A DNA stretch of 64,000 nucleotides, from the NCBI RefSeq assembly GCF_018614585.1, contig NZ_JAGGOI010000003.1:124001-188000 (forward strand), written 5' to 3'. The stretch is from Streptomyces sp. ISL-1 (lineage in GTDB: Bacteria; Actinomycetota; Actinomycetes; Streptomycetales; Streptomycetaceae). A program made the translations under genes and the position numbers. Positions within the stretch are counted from its first letter, which is position 1; each line of letters opens with the position of its first letter. Of the stretch, positions 1 to 8,458 are shown in pieces. The notes below the pieces were generated by a model, which made no database searches, was not told where the DNA came from, and saw only the letters and a list, made by a program, of their open reading frames with translations.

Positions 1-398
1 GCCCGGTCGGCGACGCCGGCCGCTACCTCAACCACCTGCTCAGCCCGCGCTTCGGCCGCACCCTCACCGTGCAGACGGCCTCCGGCCGGCTCGTCGCCCT
101 CGGCCATCTCCTCTGGGACGGCGACGAGACGGAGGTCGCGCTGCTCGTGGAGGACGCCTGGCAGCGCCGCGGCATCGGCTCGGAACTGCTCGGCCGACTG
201 GTCGCGCTCGCCGTCGAGGCCGGCTGCGAGAGCGTGTACGCGGTGACCCAGTCCTCCAACACCGGCATGGTCGCGGCCATGCGCGGCCTCGGCCTGCCGC
301 TCGACTACCAGATCGAGGAGGGCACGCTGGTGATCACCGCGAGACTGGACTCGACAGCCGTGCGCTCCCATTCCTTGTTCGAACAGGCTGAGCGCTGA
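1..398 (+). CDS. GNAT family N-acetyltransferase, C-terminal part
   Basis: The reading frame is open from the window edge, so the N-terminus lies outside. The visible 130 or so residues hold the acetyl-CoA binding stretch of GNAT enzymes: a beta strand ending VALLVEDAWQRRGIGSELL, matching the V-x-x-x-x-Q/R-x-x-G-x-G/A loop, followed by a helix. An internal GTG at 69 would give a short protein but it falls within the fold, so a longer gene is more likely. Substrate cannot be told. The 3' end overlaps the convergent trans-sulfuration gene by 65 bases. Confidence 0.8.
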   Translation, partial: PVGDAGRYLNHLLSPRFGRTLTVQTASGRLVALGHLLWDGDETEVALLVEDAWQRRGIGSELLGRLVALAVEAGCESVYAVTQSSNTGMVAAMRGLGLPLDYQIEEGTLVITARLDSTAVRSHSLFEQAER

Positions 399-1533
399 GC
401 GCCTCGGTCAGATCGCGCCACAGATCCTCGACGTCCTCGAGCCCGACCGACAGCCGCAGCAGCCGGTCGCTGACGCCCGCCGCGCGCCGGTCTCCCTCAG
501 CCACGATGCGGTGGCTGATGGAGGCCGGGTGCTGGATCAGCGTGTCGACGCTGCCGAGACTGACCGCCGGCGTGATCAGCCGGACGCCCGCGATCACATG
601 GTGAGGGTCGCCGTACACCTCGAAAGAGACCATCGCCCCGCCCACCCGCGGATAGTGGACGCGGGCGACGCGCGGGTCGGCGGACAGCCGGCAGGCCAGG
701 TCGGCGGCCGTGGTGGACGCGGCCCGGACCCGCACCGGCAGCGTTGACAGCCCGCGCAGCAGTAGATATCCGGCCATCGGGTGCAATATGCCCCCGGTGG
801 CGAAACGCACCAGGCGCAGCGTCCGTGCGAACTCCTCGTCGCAGGCCACCACGCCGCCCATCACATCGCCGTGCCCGCCCAGATACTTGGTGGCGCTGTG
901 CAGCACGATCCTCGCACCGTGTTCCGCCGGCCGCTGAAGAACCGGCGTGGCGAAGGTGTTGTCGACGAGCAGCGGCACCGCACCGCAGGCGTGCCGCACG
1001 GCACGCAGATCCACCTCCGCGAGCGTCGGATTGGCGGGCGTCTCCACCATCACCAGACCGGTGTCCGGCCGGATCGCCGCGGCGATGCCGGCCGGGTCCG
1101 TCCAGGTCACCTCGGTGCCCAGCAGCCCCGCGCTGAGAAGATGATCGCTGCATCCGTAGATCGGCCGCACGGCGACCACATGGCGCAGGCCCTGGCTCGC
1201 CCGTGCCAGCAGTACGGCCGTGAGCGCCGCCATCCCGCTGGCGAAGGCCACCGCACTCTCCGTCCCCTCGAGCCTGGCCAGCGCCGTCTCGAAACGGGCC
1301 GTCGTCGGGTTGTCCAGCCGTGCGTAGACGGGCGGACCCTCCAGGCGCGCGCCGGTGGCGGCGAACTCGTCGATCCGCTCGGCCTCTCCGGCGGCGTCGT
1401 ACGACGGGTAGGTGGTGGACAGGTCCAGCGGCGGGGCGTGCACGCCGAGCCGCGCGAGGTCCTCGCGTCCGGCGTGGACGGCTTCGGTGGCCAGCGCCCG
1501 GGGTACGGGGGCGGCGAAGGCTTCGTTCTCCAT
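334..1533 (-). CDS. PLP-dependent trans-sulfuration enzyme (cystathionine gamma-lyase/synthase family)
   Basis: A 399-residue member of the Cys/Met metabolism PLP enzyme family (fold type I). The PLP-binding lysine is residue 216 in the motif LHSATKYLGGHGDVMGG, and ARLDNPTT near residue 71-78 and DNTFATPVLQ near 191-200 are the usual family signatures. Such enzymes make or cleave cystathionine, or release H2S or methanethiol; the sequence alone does not separate these. It starts 60 bases from a divergent Lrp/AsnC regulator, which probably controls it. The last 20 or so residues overlap the convergent GNAT gene. Confidence 0.9.
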   Translation of the reverse strand: MENEAFAAPVPRALATEAVHAGREDLARLGVHAPPLDLSTTYPSYDAAGEAERIDEFAATGARLEGPPVYARLDNPTTARFETALARLEGTESAVAFASGMAALTAVLLARASQGLRHVVAVRPIYGCSDHLLSAGLLGTEVTWTDPAGIAAAIRPDTGLVMVETPANPTLAEVDLRAVRHACGAVPLLVDNTFATPVLQRPAEHGARIVLHSATKYLGGHGDVMGGVVACDEEFARTLRLVRFATGGILHPMAGYLLLRGLSTLPVRVRAASTTAADLACRLSADPRVARVHYPRVGGAMVSFEVYGDPHHVIAGVRLITPAVSLGSVDTLIQHPASISHRIVAEGDRRAAGVSDRLLRLSVGLEDVEDLWRDLTEALSAQPVRTRNGSARLSSPVSR

Positions 1534-1592
1534 GCCCGCACTCTGAACACCTGCCGGAGGGCATGGACCATGGCCCGTGTTACGTTCGGCAA

Positions 1593-2084
1593 ATGGCTGA
1601 AACTGTCGCTCTCGACCCGGTGGATCTCCACATACTCCGCCTGCTGCAGAACGACGCCCGGACCACCTATCGCGATCTGGCGGCGGAGGTCGGAGTGGCT
1701 CCGTCCACCTGTCTCGACCGGGTGGCGAGGCTGCGTCGCTCGGGCGTGATCGTAGGGCACCGGCTGGCCCTGGACCCGGCCCGGCTGGGGCGGGGACTGC
1801 AGGCGCTCCTCTCGGTCCAGGTGCGTCCGCACCGGCGCGAACTGATCGGCCCGTTCGTGGAACGGATCCGCGCGCTGCCCGAGTCCCGGGCGCTGTTCCA
1901 TCTGACGGGCCCCGACGACTACCTGGTGCATGTCGCCGTGGCCGACACGGCGGATCTGCAGCGCCTGGTGGTTGACGAGTTCACCTCGCGGCCCGAAGTC
2001 GCCCGCGTCGAAACCCGGTTGATATTCCAGCAGTGGGACTGCGGCCCGCTGCTTCCGCCGTCAGCCGATTTGACGCATGGCTGA
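1593..2084 (+). CDS. Lrp/AsnC family transcriptional regulator
   Basis: A 163-residue protein with an N-terminal helix-turn-helix (residues about 8-50, DLHILRLLQNDARTTYRDLA and the recognition helix around APSTCLDRV) and a C-terminal RAM/ligand-binding ferredoxin-like domain. The reading frame is open further upstream, but ATG at 1593 matches the normal start of the family. It is divergent from the PLP trans-sulfuration gene with only 59 bases between the start codons, so it most likely senses an amino acid and regulates that enzyme. The effector is not known. Confidence 0.88.
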   Translation: MAETVALDPVDLHILRLLQNDARTTYRDLAAEVGVAPSTCLDRVARLRRSGVIVGHRLALDPARLGRGLQALLSVQVRPHRRELIGPFVERIRALPESRALFHLTGPDDYLVHVAVADTADLQRLVVDEFTSRPEVARVETRLIFQQWDCGPLLPPSADLTHG

Positions 2085-2143
2085 CAGGCCACTGGGCATC
2101 GATGATGGTGACGCGGGGGCCCCACTCGTATGAGGATGTGAGC

Positions 2144-3826
2144 ATGTCAGTCACCCTCAGCAGCGCGCTGCCGCGCCAGGTCGCCGACGCCTACGTCGAC
2201 GCACTCATCGAACTCGACCCGACCATCGGCACATATCTCGGAATCAGGGAGAGTTCGGGATTCCTTCCCGACTACTCGCCCGAGGGTCAGGAAGAAATGG
2301 CCGAACTCGCCCGCGAGACGCTCGCCCGGCTCGACGATGCCGAGAAGCTGCCGGGCGCCGAGAGCGATGCGGAGCGTCGCTGCGGCCGGTTGCTGCGAGA
2401 GCGCTTGACGGCCGAACTCGCTGTGCACGAGGCCGATGAGGGACTGCGTACGGTGAGCAATATGCGCTCGCCGGTACACACGGTGCGCGAGGTGTTCACC
2501 GTGACGCCGACGGAGACCGATGAGGACTGGGCGGCCATCACGCAGCGCCTTCGTACGGTGCCGCGAGCGCTGGAGGGTTACCGGACGTCGCTGGAACTGG
2601 GGCTCGAACGCAAGCTCCTGGGCGGCCCCCGTGCCACCGCGACCAATATCGGCCAGATGACGGAGTGGCTCGGCACGGACCGCAGCTGGTTCGAGGACTT
2701 CGTGGCCGACGGCCCCGGCACGCTCCGCGCCGAACTCGACGCCGCGGCCCGCACGGCGACGGATGCGCTGGCCGAGCTGCGCGACTGGATGCGCGATGTG
2801 TACGCGCCGGCTGTCGCGGACGCGCCCGACACGGTCGGCCGGGAGCGTTACGCCCGCTGGTCGCGCTTCTTCAACGGCACGGATCTGGACCTCGACGAGG
2901 CGTACGCGTACGGCTGGTCCGAGTACCACCGGCTGCTGGCCGAGATGAAGACCGAGGCCAACAAGATCCTTCCGGGCGCCGGGCCGTGGGAGGCCCTCGC
3001 CCATCTCGACGTGCACGGTGAGCACATCGAGGGCGTCGAGGAGGTGCGGGTCTGGCTGCAGAAGCTGATGGACGAGGCGATCGAGGCGCTGGACGGCACG
3101 CACTTCGAACTTGCCGAGCGGGTACGGAAAGTGGAGTCCCGGATCGCTCCGCCCGGCGGCGCGGCCGCGCCGTACTACACCTCTCCCTCGGAGGACTTCA
3201 GCCGGCCGGGCCGCACCTGGCTGCCGACCATGGGCGCCACCCGCTTCCCCGTGTACGACCTGGTGTCGACCTGGTACCACGAGGGTGTGCCCGGCCATCA
3301 CCTCCAGATCGCGCAGTGGGTGCATGTCGCCGACCAGCTCTCCCGCTACCAGGCGACGATCGGTGGCGTCAGCGCCAACGCGGAGGGCTGGGCGCTGTAC
3401 GCGGAGCGGCTGATGGACGAGCTGGGCTTCTTGCCCGACCCGGAGCGCAGGCTCGGCTATCTGGACGCGCAGATGATGCGGGCGTGCCGGGTGATCGTCG
3501 ACATCGGCATGCATCTGGAGCTGGAGATTCCGGCGGACTCGGAGTTCCACCCGGGCGAGCGGTGGACTCCGGAGCTGGCACAGGAGTTCTTCGGCAGCCA
3601 CAGCGGGCGGCCCGCCGACTTCGTCGAGAGCGAGCTGACGCGGTACCTGTCGATGCCGGCGCAGGCGATCGGCTACAAGCTCGGTGAGCGGGCCTGGCTG
3701 CTGGGGCGGGAGAACGCCCGCAAGGCGCACGGCGAGGCGTTCGACGCGAAGGCGTGGCACATGGCGGCGCTGTCGCAGGGCTCGCTGGGGCTGGACGACC
3801 TGGTCGACGAGCTGTCGAAGCTCTGA
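2144..3826 (+). CDS. DUF885 family protein, putative zinc metallopeptidase
   Basis: A 560-residue DUF885 protein. The region around residue 385 carries YHEGVPGHHLQIAQ, an H-E-x-x-x-x-x-H type metal motif, and about 30 residues later NAEGWALYAERL supplies the expected downstream glutamate. This layout resembles gluzincin peptidases, but substrates of DUF885 are poorly known. No signal peptide is seen, so it is probably cytoplasmic. ATG at 2144 is chosen because a GAGG Shine-Dalgarno lies 8 bases upstream and the protein then begins like its relatives; the open frame continues upstream to 2033 without a convincing site. Confidence 0.85.
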   Translation: MSVTLSSALPRQVADAYVDALIELDPTIGTYLGIRESSGFLPDYSPEGQEEMAELARETLARLDDAEKLPGAESDAERRCGRLLRERLTAELAVHEADEGLRTVSNMRSPVHTVREVFTVTPTETDEDWAAITQRLRTVPRALEGYRTSLELGLERKLLGGPRATATNIGQMTEWLGTDRSWFEDFVADGPGTLRAELDAAARTATDALAELRDWMRDVYAPAVADAPDTVGRERYARWSRFFNGTDLDLDEAYAYGWSEYHRLLAEMKTEANKILPGAGPWEALAHLDVHGEHIEGVEEVRVWLQKLMDEAIEALDGTHFELAERVRKVESRIAPPGGAAAPYYTSPSEDFSRPGRTWLPTMGATRFPVYDLVSTWYHEGVPGHHLQIAQWVHVADQLSRYQATIGGVSANAEGWALYAERLMDELGFLPDPERRLGYLDAQMMRACRVIVDIGMHLELEIPADSEFHPGERWTPELAQEFFGSHSGRPADFVESELTRYLSMPAQAIGYKLGERAWLLGRENARKAHGEAFDAKAWHMAALSQGSLGLDDLVDELSKL

Positions 3827-3855
3827 ATGTCGAAGCTCTCGTAGCTCTGGGGACC

Positions 3856-3896
3856 GGGCCCGCTCGGCCGCGCAGGACGGCGGCCGGAGCGGGCCC
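3856..3896. terminator. GC-rich stem-loop downstream of the DUF885 gene
   Basis: The arms 3856-3871 and 3880-3896 pair over 16 base pairs with one bulged base and an 8-base loop. It lies 30 bases after the stop codon. There is no T-run, as is common for Streptomyces terminators. The rest of 3827-4175 (about 350 bases between convergent genes) shows no convincing gene, only low-complexity GC-rich DNA. Confidence 0.6.
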
Positions 3897-4175
3897 GGGC
3901 CGGCTGCGGGAGCGGGCGCGGCGTCGGCGACTGGAGCGGGCCGGATCGCGGTCAGGGTGCCGAGCTTGATTGTGGTCGACGCCGATGTCGGCGCGGTCGG
4001 CGTGGTCGGCGTTGGCGCTGCGGACATCGAAGGGGCGGTCGTCGAGGCCGACGCAGCCTGGGGCGAACGGGCCCGGGACTGCGACACCCGGCCTGCGGGC
4101 GGCGCGTCCGGTGGCCGAACCCGGCCGCTCGCACGCGCCGTTCCTGACGCCCTCCCCCGCCGTCGCGCCGGCCGC

Positions 4176-4658
4176 TCAACAGCCGCAGTCGTCCGCGGCG
4201 ATGGGCGCGGTAAGAGGGTCGGCGGCGTGCTGCCGCCCGCCCTCCCAGGTCTCGAACTCCAAGCCCTCACGGGCCCAGTACTCGAAACCGCCGAGCATCT
4301 CCTTGACCTGGTAGCCGAGTTCGGCGAGCGCGAGGGCGGCGCGCGTCGCCCCGTTGCAGCCGGGGCCCCAGCAGTACGTGACGACCGGCACCGACTTGTC
4401 CAGCAGCCGCTCGGCCTGTTCGGGGATCAGCGCTGTCGGCAGGTGGACGGCGCCGGGAATGTGCCCCTGGTCCCAGGACTCGGTGGACCGGGAGTCGAGT
4501 ACGACGAATCCGGGGTCACCGCCCGCCGACAGGGCCGCGGCGACATCGGAGACGTCAGCATGAAAGGCCAGGCACGCGCCGAAGTACGCGGCGGCCGCGG
4601 TCGGTGAGGCCGGCGGGACACGAAGGACGGGGTTCGAGGCGGGCTGCGTCGTGGTCAT
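4176..4658 (-). CDS. Single-domain rhodanese-like protein
   Basis: A 160-residue protein with one rhodanese domain: VVLDSRSTESWDQGHIPGAVHLP (split here as the typical D-S/R and G-H-I-P-G-A sites) at about residues 52-73, and the active loop YCWGPGCNGATRAA at about 96-109, with a cysteine at the catalytic position. Rhodaneses move sulfane sulfur or sense it. The C-terminus ends in CGC. ATG at 4658 is preferred over an 11-codon longer form. It is divergent from an AsnC regulator, with an inverted repeat between the two, so it is the likely target of that regulator. Confidence 0.85.
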   Translation of the reverse strand: MTTTQPASNPVLRVPPASPTAAAAYFGACLAFHADVSDVAAALSAGGDPGFVVLDSRSTESWDQGHIPGAVHLPTALIPEQAERLLDKSVPVVTYCWGPGCNGATRAALALAELGYQVKEMLGGFEYWAREGLEFETWEGGRQHAADPLTAPIAADDCGC

Positions 4659-4698
4659 GACCGAAAATCTACGGTCGGTGGCCGACTCCATAAAGTGA

Positions 4699-4734
4699 AA
4701 ATCCCCGGCACCGGTCTTGATCGTCCGGGGATTT
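4699..4734. promoter_or_regulatory. 10-bp perfect inverted repeat, candidate AsnC operator
   Basis: AAATCCCCGG (4699-4708) and its exact reverse complement CCGGGGATTT (4725-4734) are separated by 16 bases in the 94-base gap between the divergent rhodanese and AsnC genes. The position suits autoregulation and co-regulation; a partial third copy of the half-site (CGGGGAT) overlaps the AsnC start codon. Binding is inferred, not shown. Confidence 0.5.
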
Positions 4735-4752
4735 CCCTGCTATCTCTCGGGG

Positions 4753-5199
4753 ATGACCGGATATTCACCGGACGCCACGGACTGGCGCATCCTCGCAGCC
4801 CTGCAGAGCCGGGGCAGGGCCAGTTTCGCCGAGCTGGCCAGGGCCGTCTCGATGTCCCCGAGCGCCGTGACCGAGCGGGTGCGGCGGCTGGAGGAGGCCG
4901 GGGTGATCGCCGGCTACACCGCGGTGGTCGACCAGGACCGGCTCGGGCTGCCGATCCTCGCTTTCGTTCGGCTGCGGTATCCGAACGGCAATTACAAGCC
5001 ATTCCACGATCTGCTGGAGACGACGCCCGAGATCCTCGAGGCGCACCATGTGACCGGCGACGACTGCTTCGTACTGAAGGTCGCCACCCGGTCCATGAAC
5101 CATCTCGAGGAGGTCTCGGGCAAGATCGGCGCGCTCGGCTCGGTCACGACGAGCGTCGTCTACTCCTCGCCGCTGCCGCGCCGCGCGATCAGCCGCTGA
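4753..5199 (+). CDS. Lrp/AsnC family transcriptional regulator
   Basis: A 148-residue regulator: winged helix-turn-helix at about residues 8-55 (DWRILAALQSRGRASFAELA, then SPSAVTERVRRLEEAGVI) and a RAM domain after residue 65. The frame opens earlier at a TTG, but ATG at 4753 gives the normal N-terminus. It faces a rhodanese gene across an inverted repeat. Its 3' end overlaps the convergent sbcC by 11 bases. The ligand is unknown; the pairing with rhodanese suggests a sulfur amino acid. Confidence 0.87.
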   Translation: MTGYSPDATDWRILAALQSRGRASFAELARAVSMSPSAVTERVRRLEEAGVIAGYTAVVDQDRLGLPILAFVRLRYPNGNYKPFHDLLETTPEILEAHHVTGDDCFVLKVATRSMNHLEEVSGKIGALGSVTTSVVYSSPLPRRAISR

Positions 5200-8100
5200 G
5201 CGGCGTCCCGCAGAGCCGTACCGCGGAGCCTTGGCGGCCCTTGACGACCTCCAGTTGGGCCGGGATGCGGCGGCGAAGATCGGCGACGTGGCTGACGATG
5301 CCGACGCTGCGGTCCCGTTCGCGCAGCGAGTCCAGCACGTCGAGCACCTCGTCCAGGGTCTGCTCGTCGAGGCTGCCGAAGCCCTCGTCGATGAAGAGGG
5401 TGTCGAGCTGTACGCCGCCGGCCTCGTCGGTGACGACGTCGGCGAGGCCGAGCGCGAGGGCGAGCGAGGCGAAGAAGGTCTCGCCCCCGGAGAGGGTCGA
5501 GGTGTCGCGTTCGCTTCCGGTCCAGGCGTCCACGACATGCAGGCCGAGTCCGGAGCGCTTGCCGCCGGTGCGGGCGTCGGAGTGCACCAGGGTGTAGCGG
5601 CCGGACGACATGCGCTGCAGCCGTACGGTGGCGGCGGCCGCGACCTGTTCGAGGCGGGCGGCCAGGACGTACGACTCGAGGCGCATCTTACGTTCGTTGT
5701 CGACGGAGGTACCGGCGGTGAGCGCGGCGAGGCGGGCGACCCGGTCGTACTCCTCGCGCAGCGGGCCGAGGCGGAGCACTTCCGCGACGGCCTGCCGTGA
5801 CAGCCGCGCGAGTTCGGCGCACCGGTCGCGGGCGGCGGCAAGCACCGACGCGGCGGCGCGCAGGGCACGCTCGGTCTCGTCATGCGCGGCCCGGGCGGCT
5901 TCGGGGTCGGCGGGCGGATGCTCGGCCACGCTGCTGGAGTCCGCCTCGGCGAGCCGGTCGGCGACGGCCGCGGCCTCGGTCTGCCAGTCGTCGATACGGT
6001 GCTGCAGATCCCGCTGCTCCGCCTCACCGAGCAGCACGGCGGCAGCAGCACGCGGCGTGTCGAACCCCGCCCGGAACGCGGCGTCGGCCAGCCGGTCGTC
6101 AGCCTCCTTCAGCCGCTGCGCGGTGATGTCGACGTCTCGCACGGCTTCGGCGGCGTCGGCGAGCAGCCGCACCCGGCGCTCCAGCAGCTCGGCATGCTCG
6201 GCGACGCTGCCCGCGCCGCCTCGGGCCCTGACCAATTCGCTTTCCAGCGCGGCCTGTTCCCGGTCGAGTCCTTCCCGCCGCGAGGTCCGCGCGGCGACCC
6301 GCCGCTCGGCCTGCTGCTGCGCGGCAACCCGCTCCTCGCGCTCACGCTCGGCCTGATCGAGCGCCTCGCGAGCGGCGTGCATGCCGGAGGCGATGCTGTG
6401 CGCATGCCGGTGGTCGCGCTCCAGCTGATCGACGAGGCAGAGGAGATCGGAAACGTCGGGCTCGTCCCCGATCCCGGAGCCGGCGCCCGGCTGCCGCGCG
6501 TGGGTGTCGGTGGGGCGCTCGGCAGGGGCACCTACCGCGTCGCCCCCACCATCGGAGCGCCACGCCCGGCCGAGCGTGGCATCCGCGTCATCGCCGCCCC
6601 CGGGGCCGCCACCCTGCGCCTCGCCTCCGAGCGTGCCTGAGCAGCCCGGCGTGCCTGAGCGGCCCGTTCGCGCGCCGGCCTCCTCGCTGTCGCCGGGGAC
6701 GCCACCCGCCACCCGCTCCGCAGCCCGCGCCTCCTCCCTCGCCGTCGTCAACGACTCCCGAACCACCGCCAGTTCACGTTCCGCCTCCGCTTTCGCCGCG
6801 TCCGCCCGCGTGTACCTCTCGTACGCCGACTCCTCCGCCCCGCGGTCCACATGGCCCTCACCCGCGCTTGCCGGCGCGGGGTGCTCCGCCGAGCCGCAGA
6901 CCGCGCAGGGTTCGCCCCGGACCAGGCCCGTCGCCAGTTCAGCCGCGATGCCGCGCAGGCGTCGTTCCTTGAGGTCGAGCCAGCTCTCGCGGGCCGTGTT
7001 GGCGCGTTCGCGGGCCGTGTGCAGTTGGTCCTCCAACTGTTCGGTGCGGGCCACGAGCCGGTCCCGTTCGCGGGCCGCGCGGAGTCGGCGGCGGGCCGGG
7101 TCGATGAGGCCCGCGAGGTGTTCGGCGCGGGTCGCGGCGTCCTGGGCGGCCGCGATGCGGTCCTGGTGGGTGCGCCGGGCCGCCTCCCAGCCGGCCAGCC
7201 AGCCCGCCGCGTCGGCCAGGATGTCGTCGTCGGCCCGGGCCTGGCGGTCGAGATCCGCGCGCTCGTGGGTGATCTCCGCGCTGCGCCGCTCCGCCCGCCG
7301 GGCGGCTTCGAGGCCGCCCAGGTCCTGGCGCAGCTTGCGTTCGAGCGCCGCGAGTTGTTCCGCGCCGGCCTCCGTGAGCTCCGGCGGGAGTCCGGTCCGC
7401 GCCCGCTCGCGGTCCGCGCTCGCGCGCCGGTGCTCGCGCTCGGCGTCGTCGCGCAGCCGCAGCGCGGGCTCGACAAGTTCCGCTTTGCGGGCCCGTGCCA
7501 GCCTGGCCTGCAGTTGCTCCCACTCGGGCCGCCGCGCCTGAAGCGCCTCGCTGCGCCGCAGTGCGTCCGCGTATCTCTCCTGGAGCCCGGCGAGTTCACG
7601 CTCGGCATCCAGGTCGTGCCGTGCGGCGGCCTGCCGGCTCTCGGCGGCGGCCAGCGCGCATTCGGCGATGTCCAGCCTCTCCCGGGCGCCCGCGCGGGCG
7701 ACGGCCGCCCACTGCAGTACCGCTGCGGCAAGTCCCGGATCACCCGGCTGCTGCGGCGGCACCGGCCAGTCCCCCGCCGCCGTACCCGCGGCCTGTTCCA
7801 TCCGGTGGGCGACCGCGAGCAGCCGCTCGTCACCGGCACGTACCTGCTGCTCGGCGGCGCGGCGTTGTTCGGCGAGGCGCTCCTCGACCGCGGCGAAGCG
7901 GCGGGTGTCGAAGAGCCGACCGAGCAGTTTGCCGCGGGCCTCGGCGTCGGCGCGCAGGAACCGTGCGAAGTCGCCCTGTGGCAACAGCACCACCTGGCAG
8001 AACTGGTCGCGGCTCATCCCGACGAGCTGGCTGATCTCCTCGCCGATCTCCTGGTGGGAGCGGCTCAGCGCCTGCCACTGGCCGGCTTCGAAGTCGTATT

Positions 8101-8458
8101 CACGCAGCCAGCTCTGGGCCCGCTCCGTGGTGAAGCCCTTGCCGTTCTTCTTGGGGCGTGGCTGCGCGGGCCGCCGCCGGATCTCCAACCGCCGCCCTCC
8201 CACGGTCAGTTCGAGGCAGACCTCGGTGAAGGTGCCGACCGGGGCATGGTCGCTGCGCAGGGACGCCCCGGCGCTCTGCCGCACGCCCGGCACCGCTCCG
8301 TACAGCGCGAAGCAGACCGCGTCGAGGACGGACGTCTTACCCGCGCCCGTTGGGCCGTGGAGCAGGAAGATCCCGGCGGCGGACAGCGCGTCGAAGTCGA
8401 TGTCCTGGCCGGCTCCGAACGGACCGAAGGCGGTGACGATCAGCCTGTGCAGTCTCAC
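5189..8458 (-). CDS. sbcC: Exonuclease SbcC, SMC-like ATPase subunit
   Basis: A 1089-residue SbcC (Rad50-like). The N-terminal ATPase half has Walker A GPTGAGKTSVLDAVCFALYG near residue 35; long coiled coils rich in A, E and R follow, broken by a zinc-hook motif CAVCGSAEHP in the middle; the C-terminal half has the signature LSGGETFFASLALALGLADV and Walker B TLFIDEGFGSLDE. With SbcD it forms an ATP-dependent nuclease that opens hairpins and processes double-strand ends. It starts at GTG 8458, whose GTGA overlaps the sbcD stop, so translation is coupled. A G/S/T-rich insert after the hook is low complexity. Confidence 0.95.
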   Translation of the reverse strand: MRLHRLIVTAFGPFGAGQDIDFDALSAAGIFLLHGPTGAGKTSVLDAVCFALYGAVPGVRQSAGASLRSDHAPVGTFTEVCLELTVGGRRLEIRRRPAQPRPKKNGKGFTTERAQSWLREYDFEAGQWQALSRSHQEIGEEISQLVGMSRDQFCQVVLLPQGDFARFLRADAEARGKLLGRLFDTRRFAAVEERLAEQRRAAEQQVRAGDERLLAVAHRMEQAAGTAAGDWPVPPQQPGDPGLAAAVLQWAAVARAGARERLDIAECALAAAESRQAAARHDLDAERELAGLQERYADALRRSEALQARRPEWEQLQARLARARKAELVEPALRLRDDAEREHRRASADRERARTGLPPELTEAGAEQLAALERKLRQDLGGLEAARRAERRSAEITHERADLDRQARADDDILADAAGWLAGWEAARRTHQDRIAAAQDAATRAEHLAGLIDPARRRLRAARERDRLVARTEQLEDQLHTARERANTARESWLDLKERRLRGIAAELATGLVRGEPCAVCGSAEHPAPASAGEGHVDRGAEESAYERYTRADAAKAEAERELAVVRESLTTAREEARAAERVAGGVPGDSEEAGARTGRSGTPGCSGTLGGEAQGGGPGGGDDADATLGRAWRSDGGGDAVGAPAERPTDTHARQPGAGSGIGDEPDVSDLLCLVDQLERDHRHAHSIASGMHAAREALDQAEREREERVAAQQQAERRVAARTSRREGLDREQAALESELVRARGGAGSVAEHAELLERRVRLLADAAEAVRDVDITAQRLKEADDRLADAAFRAGFDTPRAAAAVLLGEAEQRDLQHRIDDWQTEAAAVADRLAEADSSSVAEHPPADPEAARAAHDETERALRAAASVLAAARDRCAELARLSRQAVAEVLRLGPLREEYDRVARLAALTAGTSVDNERKMRLESYVLAARLEQVAAAATVRLQRMSSGRYTLVHSDARTGGKRSGLGLHVVDAWTGSERDTSTLSGGETFFASLALALGLADVVTDEAGGVQLDTLFIDEGFGSLDEQTLDEVLDVLDSLRERDRSVGIVSHVADLRRRIPAQLEVVKGRQGSAVRLCGTPLSG

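Noticed and set aside
2147..4270. A 707-residue open frame on the minus strand
   Set aside because: It is antisense to the DUF885 gene with poor composition (Arg/Pro/Val-rich) and no start or motif; typical of high-GC shadow frames.
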